A DNA stretch of 64,000 nt, taken from Leptospira langatensis (lineage in GTDB: Bacteria > Spirochaetota > Leptospiria > Leptospirales > Leptospiraceae). The stretch spans positions 62,001 to 126,000 of the forward strand of contig NZ_RQER01000002.1 of NCBI RefSeq assembly GCF_004770615.1, written 5' to 3'. Each line of letters opens with the position of its first letter. The stretch's first letter is position 1. A program made the translations under genes and the position numbers. Below, piece after piece: positions 30,394-38,182 of this stretch. The notes under the pieces were generated by a model, which ran no database searches, had not been told where the DNA came from, and saw nothing but the letters and a program-made list of their open reading frames with translations.

Positions 30394-31197
30394 ATGTCTG
30401 ACGAAAGAAACCGTCCGGAAACGTATTTACTTTCCCAAGAACTAGAAGAAGCGATCAAAGTAGCGGAGATCACTTCTCGGCCATTGCTATTGAAAGGAGA
30501 ACCGGGAACTGGTAAATCCCTTCTCGCGGACTATCTGTCCTTCACTACTAAAAAGAAATTATTCTCCTGGCATGTGAAATCCACTTCTCTGGCTAAAGAA
30601 GGACTGTATTTCTACGACGCAGTTTCCCGATTGAACGATTCCCGTTTTGCAGAAGATAAGGAAAAGGTCCGTAATATAGAGAACTATATCCGACTCGGTG
30701 CTTTAGGAGAAGCATTCTCTGCGCCGGAACCTTCCGTCGTTCTGATAGACGAGATTGATAAGGCGGACATAGAATTCCCGAACGACCTTCTCCTGGAATT
30801 GGACAGAATGGAGTTCACCATCCAAGAAACCGGAAGAAGGATCAAGGCTGTGCATCGGCCTCTTACCCTGATCACTTCCAACAACGAGAAGGAATTGCCT
30901 GCAGCCTTCTTAAGAAGATGCATTTTTCATTATATAGATTTCCCGGATCCTGTTTTCATGGGAGAGATCGTATCCGCTCACTTTCCGAATATAGAAACGA
31001 GCCTATTAAAGCGAGCCCTAGAGTCCTTTTATGTGATCCGTACCATGGATGATATGAAGAAAAAGCCTGGTACTAGCGAACTCTTGGACTGGATCCAAAT
31101 TCTAATCCATATGGGCGCGAAACTTCCGGAAGAAGGAAGGATCCCATATATTGGCGCTCTCGTTAAGAATGAAGAGGATCTGAAACTGTTCAGATAA
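30394..31197 (+). CDS. MoxR-type AAA+ ATPase
   Basis: A 267-residue AAA+ ATPase with Walker A GEPGTGKS (35-42), Walker B VVLIDEIDKAD, a sensor-1 ITSNNEKELP and an arginine finger segment (FLRRC). This is the short MoxR/YeaC-like class that usually works as a chaperone with a von Willebrand A domain protein; exactly such a gene follows six bases later. The start ATG is preceded by GGAG. The client protein or metal centre is unknown. Confidence 0.92.
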   Translation: MSDERNRPETYLLSQELEEAIKVAEITSRPLLLKGEPGTGKSLLADYLSFTTKKKLFSWHVKSTSLAKEGLYFYDAVSRLNDSRFAEDKEKVRNIENYIRLGALGEAFSAPEPSVVLIDEIDKADIEFPNDLLLELDRMEFTIQETGRRIKAVHRPLTLITSNNEKELPAAFLRRCIFHYIDFPDPVFMGEIVSAHFPNIETSLLKRALESFYVIRTMDDMKKKPGTSELLDWIQILIHMGAKLPEEGRIPYIGALVKNEEDLKLFR

Positions 31198-31203
31198 TAG
31201 AAT

Positions 31204-32391
31204 TTGTTTTTTACTTTCTTTTACAGGCTAAAGGCTTCTGGAATTCCTCTCTCTACCGTAGAGCTTTTGGATTTCCTGAAGGCGGTGGATGTTCTCTCCC
31301 GCCCTAAGACCTTTTTATCCGTAAACGAATTCTATAGGATCTCAAGACTTTGTCTGGTAAAGGACGTAAAATACTACGACGCCTTCGATCTAGTCTTTAC
31401 CGAATTATTCGGTGAAAGAGGGATCCTGCGAGAATCCCTTCGACAAGAATTACAAGATTGGCTTTCCCAAATATTCGAGAACCCTAATAAACTTCCTCCA
31501 GGGATCATTCCCCCGGAGGAATTATGGAAGGAATTCCTGGATCGATTGCAGAATCAGAAAGGCGAGCACCATGGCGGGAATAAATGGATCGGCACTGGAG
31601 GAAGTTCTCCTTTCGGTCACCATGGAGAGAATCCGGGCGGAGTGCGTATCGGAGGAGAAGGCGGAGGCAAATCCGCTATTTTCCAGGCGATGGAAAGAAA
31701 GTATAAGGACTATCGCACGGATGAGCAGTTGGATGTGCGCCAGATCAAGATTGCCTTAAAGAAACTTCGGAACCTGAGAAAAGAAGGAATTCCGGAATTC
31801 CATCTTCCTAAGACAGTGGATGCGACTTGCCGAAACGCAGGAGATCCGGAACTTGTATTCGACAGGACCCGAAAGAACGGGATCAAGGTGCTTCTTCTGA
31901 TGGATACAGGAGGAAGCATGACCCCGTATGCGGAGAGAGTGAGTAAATTGTTCTCCGCCGCTCATCAAATGAACCATTTTAAGGAATTCGGATACTACTA
32001 TTTTCATAATTCGATCTATGATTCCGTATATCCTAAGGGAGACCTTCGCCGTCCTATTCCTCTTAAGAATCTTTTCAAGAAACATAAGGACGATACCAAG
32101 GTGATCATTGTAGGGGACGCGTATATGGCCCCGTACGAACTTTTAGATCCTGCGTATGGATTCTATCACTCTAGGTTTAGGCAGGAAACCAGATTGCCGG
32201 AAGATCCGGAATCCGGTTTGGATAGTTTTAAAAGGCTGAAGTCTCACTTCCAAGAAGCGATCTGGATGAATCCGGAACCAAAGCGGTACTGGGATGCACC
32301 TACCATCTACGAATTAAAAAAAGTATTTCCTATGTTCTTTTTAAGCGTAGATGGTTTAGAGGACGGGATTCGGAGACTTCTAAATAAATAG
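31204..32391 (+). CDS. VWA domain-containing protein (CoxE-like partner of MoxR)
   Basis: A 395-residue cytosolic protein. The N-terminal helical half starts FFYRLKASGIPLSTVELLDFLKAV, typical of VWA_CoxE proteins; a Gly-rich linker (HHGGNKWIGTGGSSPFG) follows, then a von Willebrand A domain whose MIDAS motif reads MDTGGSM, binding a divalent metal. With the preceding MoxR ATPase it forms a two-component remodelling system. The start is TTG 31204, which has no good ribosome-binding site and probably depends on coupling with the upstream stop six bases away. It ends three bases from the convergent YceI gene. Confidence 0.9.
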   Translation: MFFTFFYRLKASGIPLSTVELLDFLKAVDVLSRPKTFLSVNEFYRISRLCLVKDVKYYDAFDLVFTELFGERGILRESLRQELQDWLSQIFENPNKLPPGIIPPEELWKEFLDRLQNQKGEHHGGNKWIGTGGSSPFGHHGENPGGVRIGGEGGGKSAIFQAMERKYKDYRTDEQLDVRQIKIALKKLRNLRKEGIPEFHLPKTVDATCRNAGDPELVFDRTRKNGIKVLLLMDTGGSMTPYAERVSKLFSAAHQMNHFKEFGYYYFHNSIYDSVYPKGDLRRPIPLKNLFKKHKDDTKVIIVGDAYMAPYELLDPAYGFYHSRFRQETRLPEDPESGLDSFKRLKSHFQEAIWMNPEPKRYWDAPTIYELKKVFPMFFLSVDGLEDGIRRLLNK

Positions 32392-32394
32392 ATA

Positions 32395-32946
32395 TTACGG
32401 TTTCAAGATAAACTTATATTCAATGGAGACCTCGTCCTTTGCCTTCGCAAATAAAAGACTAGGCGCTTCCACTTCAAAGTCGCTCATCAATACGGAAAAC
32501 TTTCCGGAGATCGAAGTTTCGTGATCGTCCTTATGGATCTTGGCGACGGATTTCACTGGTCTAGTTTTTCCGTTGATAGTAAGATTTCCTGCAATCGACC
32601 AGTCTCCGTCCTTAGTGAGGCTGATCCCGGTGCTTACGAAAGAAATTGTGCTATAAGTAGGATAGCCAAGAGCCTCCATAATATGCTCGTCCCGATTCTC
32701 ATCCCCGGAACGGATCTCTTTTACCGGAATGTCTATCTTAACCGATTTCGGGATTTGAACCCCATTCGTGTTTGCCGTTAGGGTAGTCGGGCTCGCATTG
32801 ACCCCGGTACATTTTCCGATCACCGTCTTGAAGGGGTGGATTACCGTGAATTCTACCTTGGGATCGACCAGCTTTAATTCTTCCGAATAAACGGGTATAA
32901 TTGAGGTATATGCAAAAAATAGAATAGAGATTAGAATTCGGATCAT
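32395..32946 (-). CDS. YceI family periplasmic lipid-binding protein
   Basis: A 183-residue exported protein: signal peptide (IRILISILFFAYTSIIPVYSEE), then a YceI lipocalin-like barrel with the family features VEFTVIHPFKTVIGKCTG, IPVKEIRSGDENRDEHI and GNLTINGKTRPV. YceI proteins bind polyisoprenoid or fatty acyl chains in the periplasm. ATG 32946 is chosen because AAAGGA stands upstream and it begins the signal peptide; the longer frame to 33081 would overlap the neighbouring gene. It follows a membrane protein with conserved histidines by ten bases, which recalls the YceI-YceJ (cytochrome b561) pair of E. coli. Confidence 0.9.
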   Translation of the reverse strand: MIRILISILFFAYTSIIPVYSEELKLVDPKVEFTVIHPFKTVIGKCTGVNASPTTLTANTNGVQIPKSVKIDIPVKEIRSGDENRDEHIMEALGYPTYSTISFVSTGISLTKDGDWSIAGNLTINGKTRPVKSVAKIHKDDHETSISGKFSVLMSDFEVEAPSLLFAKAKDEVSIEYKFILKP

Positions 32947-32956
32947 TTGTCTTCCT

Positions 32957-33715
32957 TTAGAAATAAAATACTGCAATGGACATAGTGAACGCTGCGAAAC
33001 CGGTCCAGCCAACAGTCTCCATCGTATGAGCCGCAGAAGGTCCGTCCTTAGAGATCCTTTCTCCAATAAAAGGCAAAGCAAGCATAGCAGGCAAGTGCAC
33101 CCAGATCAATGCCTTATGAGTAAAGATCGTGGTTAAGCCTGCTTCTCTTTCTAAACGTTTAGAGGGAGAAAAGAATGCTAAGCCTGCAGTCAACGCATAC
33201 AAAGTGAACGTAGTTCCTGCCAATGACTTATGTTGGCTCCCACCTGGATCTCCGTCCCAAGGAGAAGCGTTCATCAGAAACGTATAAGCGGTATAGCTAT
33301 TATGAGTGTTCTGAGGATCCTTGAGAAGAAGGTACTCCGCAAAGGGTTGGTATTCCTTATGCAAATGGGAAAGGGAGCGTTCACCTGCGAGGTTGGTTGC
33401 CAACCAAAATCCCCAAGTCAAAAGACCGAGACCTTGGTGCCAATTTAGAAGGGAACGCCTGGTATCCAGACTTTCTTTTTCCTTTTGTCTATCCTCGGCG
33501 GATTTGACTCCGATCGGAATCGAGTCCTGGCTCTGGCTATAAAATCCGGGAGAGTAATTTCTATAGTCTGGAACCAAGGGATTTCCACCATTGAATTGTG
33601 AGAAATCATTGGAATTCCAGGGAGAGGCACTCAAATACGAGCTCGAGAAAGTAAGGAAGAAAAATATAAGGATGAGTAATGGAACTCTGGTTTTGGTTTT
33701 CACATCATCTACCAC
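32957..33715 (-). CDS. Membrane protein with histidine-bearing helices, possible b561-like cytochrome
   Basis: A 252-residue protein with an N-terminal signal or membrane segment, a polar region of about 55 residues, and four predicted membrane helices from residue 90 onward. Histidines fall at or in the helices: H93 (NWHQGLGLL), H162 (QHKSLAG), H200 and H207 (THKALIWVHLPAML) and H230 (AAHTMETVGW). That spacing suggests haem ligation as in cytochrome b561 proteins, but no family signature is certain. It sits ten bases upstream of a YceI gene, whose E. coli homologue also neighbours a b561. The start is probably GTG 33715, with no clear ribosome-binding site. Confidence 0.72.
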   Translation of the reverse strand: MVDDVKTKTRVPLLILIFFFLTFSSSYLSASPWNSNDFSQFNGGNPLVPDYRNYSPGFYSQSQDSIPIGVKSAEDRQKEKESLDTRRSLLNWHQGLGLLTWGFWLATNLAGERSLSHLHKEYQPFAEYLLLKDPQNTHNSYTAYTFLMNASPWDGDPGGSQHKSLAGTTFTLYALTAGLAFFSPSKRLEREAGLTTIFTHKALIWVHLPAMLALPFIGERISKDGPSAAHTMETVGWTGFAAFTMSIAVFYF

Positions 33716-34015
33716 TGAACTTTGATATTCGATTCTCGTTAAAAAGAAATCATATTTTTAAAAACCAGCAAAATCGGAGTAGGAAATAAAAATCAAGGAA
33801 CGAGGTCGGAATTGAAAATCGATCCTATCTCATTTGTAGCTGATCATTTCACTGTAACAGATTATCACGAATTTGGTTTAGAGAATTAGAATCAGTTTCT
33901 TGCAGCGAATAAAAGAATCCTTTGTCCTTTGCTCGATCCGAAAGGATTTCCTAATTCTTGGGAAAGAAATACGATGGAGAACCGATCCTTGGGAATGGAA
34001 AAGTTCGCAAATTGC
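33716..34015. other. Intergenic region with a broken or very short reading frame
   Basis: About 300 bases without a confident gene. It must contain the promoter of the minus-strand b561-like/YceI pair. On the plus strand TTG 33812, preceded by GAGG, opens a frame of 25 codons ending at TAG 33889; the same frame then runs on without a stop to TAA 34042. This may be a decayed small gene or chance. No tRNA or convincing hairpin was seen. Confidence 0.4.
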
Positions 34016-34201
34016 TCAACGCTTTGCTTGGATCTTCCTTAAGACTTCGGTGACCGCCTGGGTATATCCGTCATACACACCTCTATCGTATTCGGATAGG
34101 GATTTGTATTCGAAGTTGGAAAATTCCTTAAGGAGCTTGGAAAGTTCTTCTTCTATTATGTTTTTACGAATATATACTGTCTCGAAATGGTTTGGATGCA
34201 T
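34016..34201 (-). CDS. Small hypothetical protein, 61 residues
   Basis: A short charged and probably helical protein (ETVYIRKNIIEEELSKLLKEF, YDRGVYDGYTQAVTEVLRKI) without signal peptide. The ATG lies 12 bases after the stop of the SprT-like gene, in the same direction, so it is likely the last gene of the slyD-uvrD-sprT operon. The ribosome-binding site is weak. An overlapping plus-strand frame was judged less protein-like. I recognise no family. Confidence 0.55.
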   Translation of the reverse strand: MHPNHFETVYIRKNIIEEELSKLLKEFSNFEYKSLSEYDRGVYDGYTQAVTEVLRKIQAKR

Positions 34202-34212
34202 GGGAAATTATC

Positions 34213-35010
34213 TTAGGCCCCAAAATGAAACTTAGAACGTCTCTCTTTTCTCAGACTAATTAGAAAATTCGGATATTCCTTTTTCAACCAATTTATTGCC
34301 TCTCTGTATCTAACGTATCTTTTTTCCAGGACCTTGAACTGAGGGCTGTGGATGGAGTTCTTGCCGTTGATCCTTCGTACTGGAAGGATATGATGAAGTA
34401 TCTCATGATGCACAACGTGTTCGACGACGAAGAAAGGCACCCTTGGATGATCCAAGACCGGACTGATCCGGATCGACATGGTCTGCTTTTCGTAGCTACC
34501 AAGCCGTCTTGTACCTGTCCGGTCCGACCAGTAGATCGAAATATGCTTTGGATCCACTTTTGGGAAATATTCTGTAAGGATTCTATCCATGGTATCGCTT
34601 AGATCATAAAATTGTCCTTTAGGGCTCAATCTGGAAGGCAATTTTGCCGGCTTTCTGTCCGGAATAGAGTTCAGAAAGTCCATTACTTCTTCTTTATGTG
34701 TAGGTTCTACTTTTAACCCGAACAGCCGGGAAAGTAGCACATAGGCCATGGCCTCTGAAACATTCGGATCCGCATTCAATAGGGAAGAATGGAATTTAGC
34801 GGACAATATTCCGTTTCTATAAATTATAGAATTATTTCCGTTCCTGTAAGGATAGAATTTCATTTCTATTTTTCGAAGGGTTTCGGAGCGGAAACGCCTC
34901 GACTGAGTCCTCAAATCCTCCCAGACAGAACGCAAGAGTCTTTCCAGGTCCGGACTTGGTTGCTCCTTCTTTTTAAGAGCCGAAGAATTCCCTAATTCTT
35001 TTTCTGGCAT
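34213..35010 (-). CDS. SprT-like zinc metallopeptidase domain protein
   Basis: A 265-residue protein whose C-terminal half carries the zinc site HHEILHH (HExxH) with a third candidate ligand in IHSPQFKVLEKRY about 16 residues on. The segment before it, HISIYWSDRTGTRRLGSY, resembles the region that precedes the active site in SprT/YgjP-type proteases. SprT-like proteins often act on DNA-protein crosslinks. It overlaps the upstream UvrD-family helicase gene by 38 bases, and AGGAAACAG precedes its ATG, so co-expression with a DNA helicase supports a repair role by inference. Confidence 0.8.
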   Translation of the reverse strand: MPEKELGNSSALKKKEQPSPDLERLLRSVWEDLRTQSRRFRSETLRKIEMKFYPYRNGNNSIIYRNGILSAKFHSSLLNADPNVSEAMAYVLLSRLFGLKVEPTHKEEVMDFLNSIPDRKPAKLPSRLSPKGQFYDLSDTMDRILTEYFPKVDPKHISIYWSDRTGTRRLGSYEKQTMSIRISPVLDHPRVPFFVVEHVVHHEILHHILPVRRINGKNSIHSPQFKVLEKRYVRYREAINWLKKEYPNFLISLRKERRSKFHFGA

Positions 35011-36955
35011 CTGTTTCCTGTTCGGTCTTAGCTTGCGAAGAAGGAGCCGAATCTTCCTTTTGTTTTTCCACGAAGCCGCGGTTGAGGACTTTTTCCGGTT
35101 CCGAGATCTCCTCTATGAACCTAGAGACACGATTGAAATACTGGGAGTTGTTCTGGAATGAGATCTGAGGGTAGGTGAGGACGAGTTTTTTCTTGGCTCG
35201 GGTGATTGCCACGTAGAACAGCCTTCTTTCTTCCTCTAAATTCTTTTCACCTCTTCCGGAAGGAAAGGATCCTTCGGAGATATTTAAGAGTACGACTGTA
35301 TCGAATTCCAATCCTTTAGAGGAATGGACCGTAGACAAGATGAGTCTTTCCTCTTCTTCCTCAGGAGAGAGTTTGTCTAAACTTTTGGTCGGACCTTCCA
35401 AACTCATATCTACCAGGAACTCATGCAATCCATCATACCTTTGGGAAAGAGTAAGAAAGGAATTTAGATCTTCTAACCTTCTTTTGGAATCGTCGTACTT
35501 CTTTTCTAATAATGGAGAATAGAAATGAATGAAATCTCCCAATAGTTTTTGCAGATTTCCCTCGGGTGCCTGCAATAAAGAAACAAGTTCTTTCAAGTAG
35601 GAAGAAGAAGGACCCGAACTGAACTGTAGGACGGAATCTAGATTGCCGGAAGTCTTTTCTAATTCCGTTAGGATTGCCTTTCCTTTTGCGATCCCGATCC
35701 CCGGAAGTAAGAGTAGAACTCTCAACCAAGAGAGAGAATCCATTCTATTCTCTCGGACTTTTAAGAGGGAAAGGTAGTCTTTGGCGTGGGCACTATCTAT
35801 GAATTTCTTTCCGCCGAATTTTAAGAAGGGGATATTTCTCTGGCTGAGTACTAACTCGAGTTGATTGGAATTCCAACCGGATCGAAATAGGACGGCAATG
35901 TCCTTGAGAGGAATTCCGTCCTCCCTTCTTTCGAGGATCATGTCTGCAATCCCTTCGGCCTCTTCTAATTCGTCTGGATAGCCTATCAGATCCGGTTTTA
36001 GATAGTCGTCGTTCTTGGTATAGAGATACTTCTCATACTTATCCTTGAAATTCGCAAGAACCGAATTAGCAAGGTTCAAGATAGAAGGAGTACTTCTGTA
36101 ATTCCTTTCCAAGTAGATCGTCTTTGTCTTAGGGAATATTTTAGGGAAATTGAATATTCCGTTTACATCCGCTCCCCGGAATGAGTATACGCTTTGCGCG
36201 TCGTCTCCTACGACGAAGATATTCTCATGGTCTAATGCAAGAAGGCAGGCAATATGTGCTTGGATCTGGTTCGTATCCTGGTACTCATCCACCATGATAT
36301 ACTGGTACTGTTCTGCGAGTTTCTTTCGAACGGATTCATGCTTATTCAATAGATCCCTGGTATGGACCAATAGATCGTCATAATCGATTAGGGATCTTTC
36401 TTTCTTGTAGGTGGCATACTCCAAAAAGATCTTTTGGATCAGAGTTTCCTGTTCTAAGAACTTCGGATATTCCGTCTTTAATAGCTCTTCGAGGGTTTTT
36501 ACTCGGTTGATACTAGCCGAATGCAAGGAAATGAGAGTATCGTTAGAAGGGAATCTGGACTTCTGCTTGGAATATTCTCCTTCGGTTCGTAAGAGTTGGA
36601 AAATATCAGCGGTATCCGATTCATCCAAAACGGAGAACTGAGAAGAAAGCCCGAGGACAGGCGCGTATTTTCGAAGAACATGACTACTGAAAGAATGGAA
36701 GGTTCCCCCATGCACTCGAGCGCAACGTTTGTCTAAAAGGGAAACCGCACGAGAGAGCATTTCTCTCGAAGCCTTTCTGGTGAATGTGAGTAGTAATATG
36801 TTCTCGGCGGGAACCCCGGTTTCGACTAACTTGGAAAGTCTGTGGACCAGGGTCTTGGTCTTTCCGGTGCCCGCTCCGGCGATAACCAGCACGGGACCGT
36901 TTAATGTTTCGATCGCTTCTTTTTGCTTCTCGTTTAATATCTCCGGATTGCCCAT
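34973..36955 (-). CDS. UvrD/PcrA-family superfamily 1 DNA helicase
   Basis: A 660-residue ATP-dependent 3'-5' DNA helicase. Motifs: Q-motif LNEKQKEAI, Walker A AGAGTGKT (26-33), motif Ia LLTFTRKASREML, Walker B VDEYQDTNQIQ, motif III GDDAQSVYSFRGAD, motif IV YLERNYRS, motif V LSTVHSSKGLEFDTVVLLN and motif VI RRLFYVAITRAKKKL. It is shorter than UvrD at the C-terminus. The start is five bases after the slyD stop with no ribosome-binding site, so translation probably depends on coupling. Whether it is UvrD, PcrA or a Rep-like paralogue cannot be settled here. Confidence 0.93.
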   Translation of the reverse strand: MGNPEILNEKQKEAIETLNGPVLVIAGAGTGKTKTLVHRLSKLVETGVPAENILLLTFTRKASREMLSRAVSLLDKRCARVHGGTFHSFSSHVLRKYAPVLGLSSQFSVLDESDTADIFQLLRTEGEYSKQKSRFPSNDTLISLHSASINRVKTLEELLKTEYPKFLEQETLIQKIFLEYATYKKERSLIDYDDLLVHTRDLLNKHESVRKKLAEQYQYIMVDEYQDTNQIQAHIACLLALDHENIFVVGDDAQSVYSFRGADVNGIFNFPKIFPKTKTIYLERNYRSTPSILNLANSVLANFKDKYEKYLYTKNDDYLKPDLIGYPDELEEAEGIADMILERREDGIPLKDIAVLFRSGWNSNQLELVLSQRNIPFLKFGGKKFIDSAHAKDYLSLLKVRENRMDSLSWLRVLLLLPGIGIAKGKAILTELEKTSGNLDSVLQFSSGPSSSYLKELVSLLQAPEGNLQKLLGDFIHFYSPLLEKKYDDSKRRLEDLNSFLTLSQRYDGLHEFLVDMSLEGPTKSLDKLSPEEEEERLILSTVHSSKGLEFDTVVLLNISEGSFPSGRGEKNLEEERRLFYVAITRAKKKLVLTYPQISFQNNSQYFNRVSRFIEEISEPEKVLNRGFVEKQKEDSAPSSQAKTEQETDARKRIREFFGS

Positions 36956-36960
36956 CGATC

Positions 36961-37431
36961 TTAGTGGTGGTGATGTCCCCCTTCGCCGTGGACATGCCCG
37001 TGACTTACTTCCTCGTCTGTAGCGGTTCTAGTATTCACGATCTGCACATCAAAGATCAGATCCACTCCTGCAAGAGGATGGTTTCCGTCCACGATGATGG
37101 TCTCTCCTTTGATCTCGGTGATGGTATAAACGGTATCTGGTTCGTCGGTTTGGAACATCATTCCTACGCTCAATGCTTCATCTTCCGGGAATTGGCTCTT
37201 AGGAACATCAAAAACAAGTTCCGGATTTTTTTGGCCATACGCCTTGTCGGCATCCACGGAGATCAGCTTTTTGTCCCCGGAATTCATGCTTTTCAATTCA
37301 TCTTCTAGCCCGGAAATGATCTGTCCGGTACCTTCCAGATAAGAAAGAGGGTGACTACCTTCTGAGGAATCGATCATATTCCCTTCTTTATCTTTTAATG
37401 TATAGTGAAAGGTCACGACTCTAGGATTCAT
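36961..37431 (-). CDS. slyD: FKBP-type peptidyl-prolyl isomerase SlyD
   Basis: A 156-residue prolyl isomerase/chaperone. It begins with the FKBP strand VVTFHYTLKDKEGNMIDSS and has PLSYLEGTGQIISGLEDEL, the inserted IF chaperone domain (AYGQKNPELVFDVPKSQFP) and GNHPLAGVDLIFDVQI, the standard SlyD layout. The C-terminus ends HGHVHGEGGHHHH, a metal-binding tail that binds nickel or zinc in other SlyD proteins. It is first in a minus-strand operon with the UvrD-family helicase. A 12-base palindrome, GGGCTTAAGCCC (37448-37459), lies 17 bases before its start. Confidence 0.93.
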   Translation of the reverse strand: MNPRVVTFHYTLKDKEGNMIDSSEGSHPLSYLEGTGQIISGLEDELKSMNSGDKKLISVDADKAYGQKNPELVFDVPKSQFPEDEALSVGMMFQTDEPDTVYTITEIKGETIIVDGNHPLAGVDLIFDVQIVNTRTATDEEVSHGHVHGEGGHHHH

Positions 37432-37552
37432 TCGTTGCGCTCCATAAGGGCTTAAGCCCGGGGGTAATAAAGATGCGGAGGGATTATTCCGGTACCGTTT
37501 CCGTTAGTATATTCTTAGAAGGTCCTGGGACAATCAGATTTTTCGGGTAATT

Positions 37553-37888
37553 CTAAAAGTCGTAAGAAATTTCGACTCCGAAACTCTCTACGTCCTTGAT
37601 GAATTGTTCCACTCGGTTTGCTAGAAAGAACCAAGAATCCCGGTGAACGATATCGCTTAGGAAATTCAGGAAGCGATTCGTGTTGCGATTGGAGAACTCT
37701 CTGTCTTGGGTATAGTTTAGAAGTATAGAATAAGCTAAAGACTTTAAGACTTTATCATTAATAGATAATTCGCTATAGCCTGGGAGACTAGGTTCCGAAA
37801 GGATCAATCTAGTTTTAGAATTCCCCTCGGTTATGTACAAATTATAATCGGTGGAATTCGGAACTCTTTCAGCTGAGTATACTTTCAT
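37553..37888 (-). CDS. Small hypothetical protein
   Basis: A 111-residue cytosolic protein without recognised motifs. ATG 37888 is chosen because GAGGAG stands eight bases upstream, the strongest ribosome-binding site in the region; the frame extends to 37954 but that ATG has none. The protein has a beta-rich N-terminal half and a helical end (FLNFLSDIVHRDSWFFLANRVEQFI). It is a single gene between slyD and the dienoyl-CoA reductase terminator. Confidence 0.7.
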   Translation of the reverse strand: MKVYSAERVPNSTDYNLYITEGNSKTRLILSEPSLPGYSELSINDKVLKSLAYSILLNYTQDREFSNRNTNRFLNFLSDIVHRDSWFFLANRVEQFIKDVESFGVEISYDF

Positions 37889-38120
37889 TATGAGCACTCC
37901 TCTTGGATCCGAGAGGAATTTTATGTCCTTACTTGATGGAAATTCGATCTCCATTAAGAATCATACCCGGAAAAAGTCAACGGGAAAGAATGCTTTTGTC
38001 ACTTCCCCGCCACAAAACAGGTCTTAGATTGTAAGAACTTTTAAATAGTTCAGATAAAAATATCTGTGGAAAGGAACGGTCTTTGCACGTCGTAAGTTTC
38101 TTAGAATACAGTTTAAGAAA

Positions 38121-38156
38121 ATAAAAGACCCGCCTTCGGTTAAAGACGGGTCTTCT
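38121..38156 (-). terminator. Rho-independent terminator of the dienoyl-CoA reductase gene
   Basis: On the minus strand AAGACCCG pairs with CGGGTCTT across a 14-base loop and is followed by TTATTTTC. It is placed 30 bases after the reductase stop codon. Confidence 0.85.
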
Positions 38157-38182
38157 CTCAGAAAGATCTAATTTCGATTTTC

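Noticed and set aside
33900..34235. 111-codon plus-strand frame
   Set aside because: It is antisense to the small gene at 34016-34201 and the end of the SprT-like gene, with unusual Trp/Arg-rich composition and no ribosome-binding site.
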